The notes under the pieces are model-generated. The model saw only the letters and a list, made by a program, of their open reading frames with translations, searched no databases and was not told where the DNA came from. Both the position numbers and the translations under genes were made by a program. A DNA stretch of 64,000 nucleotides from assembly GCA_019752635.1 (NCBI GenBank), contig JAIELX010000005.1:62001-126000 (forward strand). The letters are read 5' to 3'. The stretch is from Candidatus Obscuribacterales bacterium. GTDB lineage: Bacteria > Cyanobacteriota > Vampirovibrionia > Obscuribacterales > Obscuribacteraceae. Shown here piece by piece: positions 62,501 to 64,000 of the stretch. The number at the start of each line of letters is the position of its first letter. The first letter of the stretch is position 1.

Positions 62501-64000
62501 TGGTACCGCTAGCGACGACGTCATCGCCAGCTTCGATTCCGGAGTTACCTGCAGTGTTTCGGAAGGTCACTCCAACTGCAGATATCACTCCAGTAGTTCT
62601 TATATTTCCAGCGTTCAGCACTTGAAATACGTTTGCACCGGACGAAGCGTTGACCGCAAGGTTAGCACTGGTGTTGGTGATATAAACATTGCCGCCGTTC
62701 GTATTTGCTGTGAGTTGCTGAGCAACTGTCAAAATAGGAGTCGCAGCATCACCGATGTTGCCAGTGCCGCTACGCAGCGTCACATCGGTACCTGTGAGCA
62801 CTGCAAGTGGGGCTGTTCTCGTGATGTTACCTGCTCCGTCGGCAGAAACCAGGATCGTGTTGGTTCCAGTAACGGACGCACCGAAAGCGATACCAGCCGA
62901 AGAACCTGCAGCGGTCGTCAGATTTACGCTGTTGCCTGTTGTCTGAGCAGAAACTGTCAGCGCACCGCTAGACAGTAGATCAAATACGTCGCCCGCCGAG
63001 GATGCCGCAACTATGCTGGTGCTCGCACCAGTGTTTCTAATGAAGACATCTTGCCCTGCCGAAGCGGCATTTGCGGAGAGGTTCGCGGCATTAACGGTCA
63101 ACCTGGTGCCGCCAACTTGATCACCGATACTGCCGGCTGTGGAGGTCAGGTTCACGCGGTTCGAGGTGAGCGCCGAATTGAAGTTTCCGGCAACCATACT
63201 GTCGCGGGCAGTCAACGTGATGGAGTCTGGAGCAATAAGATTAGAAGTCAGCGCGAAGCCACCACCGGTGCTTGTGAGCATAATGTCGCGCGCGGATACG
63301 TTTGCTCCTGCGTTGGAGCTGATCGTACCGGCAGAGGAGAGATCGAACGTAGCCCCAGCTGACGAGACAGAAGCGATGTTCGTGCTAGTGCCCGAGTTTC
63401 GCATAAACACGCTCTGACCAGCAGCAGCTGCGTTGGCGCTGAGATCTGAAGCGTTAACAAGCAGGCGATTACCACCTGCGAGGTCGCCGATACCGCCGGA
63501 GGTCGAGGTCAGGTTGACGGTGGTCGACGTAAGGGGCGACGAGAAGTTAGTGCCGACGATACCTGAGTCAGCTAGCAATGTAATGGAGTTCGGCGCAGTG
63601 AGCGCAGCGCCGAAGCTAAGCCCGCCCGTAGTTGCTGTTATTGAGATGTTTTGTGCCGAAATCGGAGCGGTTGCTCCAGAAGTGACAGCACCCGCCGACA
63701 ATAAACTGAATGTGTCTCCTGCAGCGGATGCACCGGATATGGTGGTGGAAGCGGCCGTATTTTGCAGGAACACGTTTTGACCTGAAGCGGCAGCATTGGC
63801 TGTGATGCTGCCAGCGTCTACCGTAAGCCGAGTGTTGCCTGCCAAGTCACCGATACTGCCCGCAGTGGAAGCGATTGACAACTCGCCTGAGGTGAGAGGC
63901 GAGGAGAAGTTAGTGCCCACTATAGAATTGCGTGCTGAAAGGGTGATAGAGCTTGGGGCAGTGAGCGCTCCGGCGAAAGACAACCCGCCGTTGGTCGAGG
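59529..64000 (-). CDS. Giant filamentous-haemagglutinin-like surface protein (partial, start beyond right edge)
   Basis: The frame is open from 64000 to the stop at 59529, about 1490 residues, with its N-terminus outside the window. Almost all is Gly/Ala/Ser/Thr/Asn-rich beta-helix-type sequence typical of FhaB/adhesin proteins. Three 121-residue units are recognisable at the right end (63618-63980, 63255-63617, 62892-63254): each has SITLxAxxSxVxxNFxSxLT, then RLxVxAxxLxANAAxAGQ and a FxLxSxGxxT segment. Degenerate copies continue further in. From about 60970 on comes a Pro-rich linker and then a C-terminal part with FecR-like beta segments (KTVVATQEGTVVVPAQSVAV; HATKDTVVKVAGYTVKLSAG). It is probably exported by a two-partner or similar route; the exporter is not in the window. 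Confidence 0.8.
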   Translation of the reverse strand, partial: STNGGLSFAGALTAPSSITLSARNSIVGTNFSSPLTSGELSIASTAGSIGDLAGNTRLTVDAGSITANAAASGQNVFLQNTAASTTISGASAAGDTFSLLSAGAVTSGATAPISAQNISITATTGGLSFGAALTAPNSITLLADSGIVGTNFSSPLTSTTVNLTSTSGGIGDLAGGNRLLVNASDLSANAAAAGQSVFMRNSGTSTNIASVSSAGATFDLSSAGTISSNAGANVSARDIMLTSTGGGFALTSNLIAPDSITLTARDSMVAGNFNSALTSNRVNLTSTAGSIGDQVGGTRLTVNAANLSANAASAGQDVFIRNTGASTSIVAASSAGDVFDLLSSGALTVSAQTTGNSVNLTTAAGSSAGIAFGASVTGTNTILVSADGAGNITRTAPLAVLTGTDVTLRSGTGNIGDAATPILTVAQQLTANTNGGNVYITNTSANLAVNASSGANVFQVLNAGNIRTTGVISAVGVTFRNTAGNSGIEAGDDVVASGTIVLATIGSGNISQSAGEIRSARLELSSGTGSFGTSSNALDTRVGTVTLNSGGSGYVSEVDAIVIDASTMGQEIVMTVPGGVTTADNVSANRVVLTTPSLTNNFNVSGTALVQVESAGNVQVSGTGNIQSANITFNSTNGSVTADQNTLNGPLSGIAGVSYSARAAAGSVNGAIIEARNGNIQLDAATGVVGTTTNARLTASNDITLLGTAGASLNDGSRFMAGRAASGWGSAGMIQDANSVLSNGSILVDNYRGGSGTGDVLIGNDVQFTAHGGATIGGVTKLGNLGIASSPTGSVFADGNNISFTSYGGWIWISGGDDVTFGNGARFMSAAHLDDNDGTQSIGGQTVPMYYGGGVGIYAGMSGLDIGAALQGLTVSRVPDSKVLWPAGGIVDDTTNTFNVIGGGTFNITLSTPGSNMANIHNNIATANGGVIVLDPPTPGNAVVLNNANILALAPTIGVVPIVVCLTCGTTGNPTVGNPPAPTPPLIVPVVTKQEAPVASVAYQNDNTPRHVGITQHEEKILCQVPLKLQEPVQDQETLNWLIVAADCQSIELPNGNIVASAGTRVAADHGKVRFDQGRMVVVSEKGKTVVATQEGTVVVPAQSVAVLNRNEKGVLRVATLDGEESEFQPESAGPAQTLKASVEREIVIAGVGLDEEELIPTDGVPRESVVSAKLIVPGLKAAQNTFKLKDMMQRDQLLKCEACYKNILLRRIEELRQKAGLAKNPDDLSPPKAPKISILPNLNNAGFVSLGSLEATQPTIAPSLALPSAVESNVPIEFGSSQLKPIAFASPASITTTKGMRTITADRATLLHMTASKVAPFGEHLELVNGEAVVHATKDTVVKVAGYTVKLSAGSAVHVKRKDDAVVVRNLMDPRGGSVQVVAGRGAAVVRVGTEAILATGSGQPSQLLSREAVGRRRISNSMLNNHHLVLSEVSFVSMVSSSDLLQSLFNSGSADHKDLRAKLLKTAACLGVVTASHGTYSNNGDSP
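62892..63980 (-). repeat. Three tandem 363-bp (121-residue) repeats in the surface protein
   Basis: Units run 63980-63618, 63617-63255 and 63254-62892. They keep the same length with moderately diverged sequence (shared positions such as RLTVxAxxLSANAA and IGDxxGG). The repeat probably continues past the right edge, since unit 1 begins within 20 nt of it. Confidence 0.75.

Overview
The window looks like a chromosomal segment of a non-photosynthetic cyanobacterial-lineage bacterium (Melainabacteria/Vampirovibrionia, Obscuribacterales-like). This placement is an inference from gene style, not proof. The support is: close, leaderless-free housekeeping genes on both strands; many TTG/GTG starts with good Shine-Dalgarno sites; YtxH/DUF948 envelope proteins; and large families of TadE/TadG-like and TPR proteins. 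I saw no tRNA, rRNA, CRISPR array, transposase or phage gene.

Left part (1-24.9 kb), mostly housekeeping and metabolism: a partial nitronate monooxygenase, a retinol-saturase/carotenoid-isomerase-type FAD enzyme, a Cys-rich protein with DUF2314/DUF2185-like parts, an M20 peptidase, a CtpA-type S41 protease, a protein combining an HPD-less J-like segment with an MshEN domain, a tandem UspA protein, metG, coaBC, a YtxH-DUF948-YtxH trio closed by a terminator, an rluB-rodZ-rimO run, a 1015-residue unknown low-complexity protein, an AI-2E family exporter, a 3-hydroxyacyl-CoA dehydrogenase, an APC permease and a single-domain response regulator.

Middle part (25-58.7 kb), the unusual region: four large TadG-like proteins, four small TadE-like pseudopilins with a prepilin-type cleavage site and Glu at +5, three small exported proteins sharing a V-L-x-(W/Y)-Y-x-x-A-(F/L) core, and six intact TPR proteins. 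Three of the TadG-like genes are each followed by one of the small exported proteins, and each of these modules has its own promoter-like sequence upstream. This suggests repeated duplication of a surface-appendage cassette. No TadA ATPase, TadB/C platform protein, secretin or prepilin peptidase is present, so the core machine must be elsewhere. Ordinary genes are interspersed: polA (proofreading motifs lost), an alkaline-phosphatase superfamily enzyme, a YceI protein, an exported HMA-like protein, purA, a DnaX/delta-prime-type clamp-loader subunit and a CbpA-type J protein.

Right edge (59.5-64 kb): the C-terminal 1.49 thousand residues of a giant filamentous-haemagglutinin-like surface protein, with at least three 121-residue tandem repeats and a FecR-like tail; its start lies beyond the window. 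A small TPR gene upstream of polA appears broken by two single-base frameshifts.
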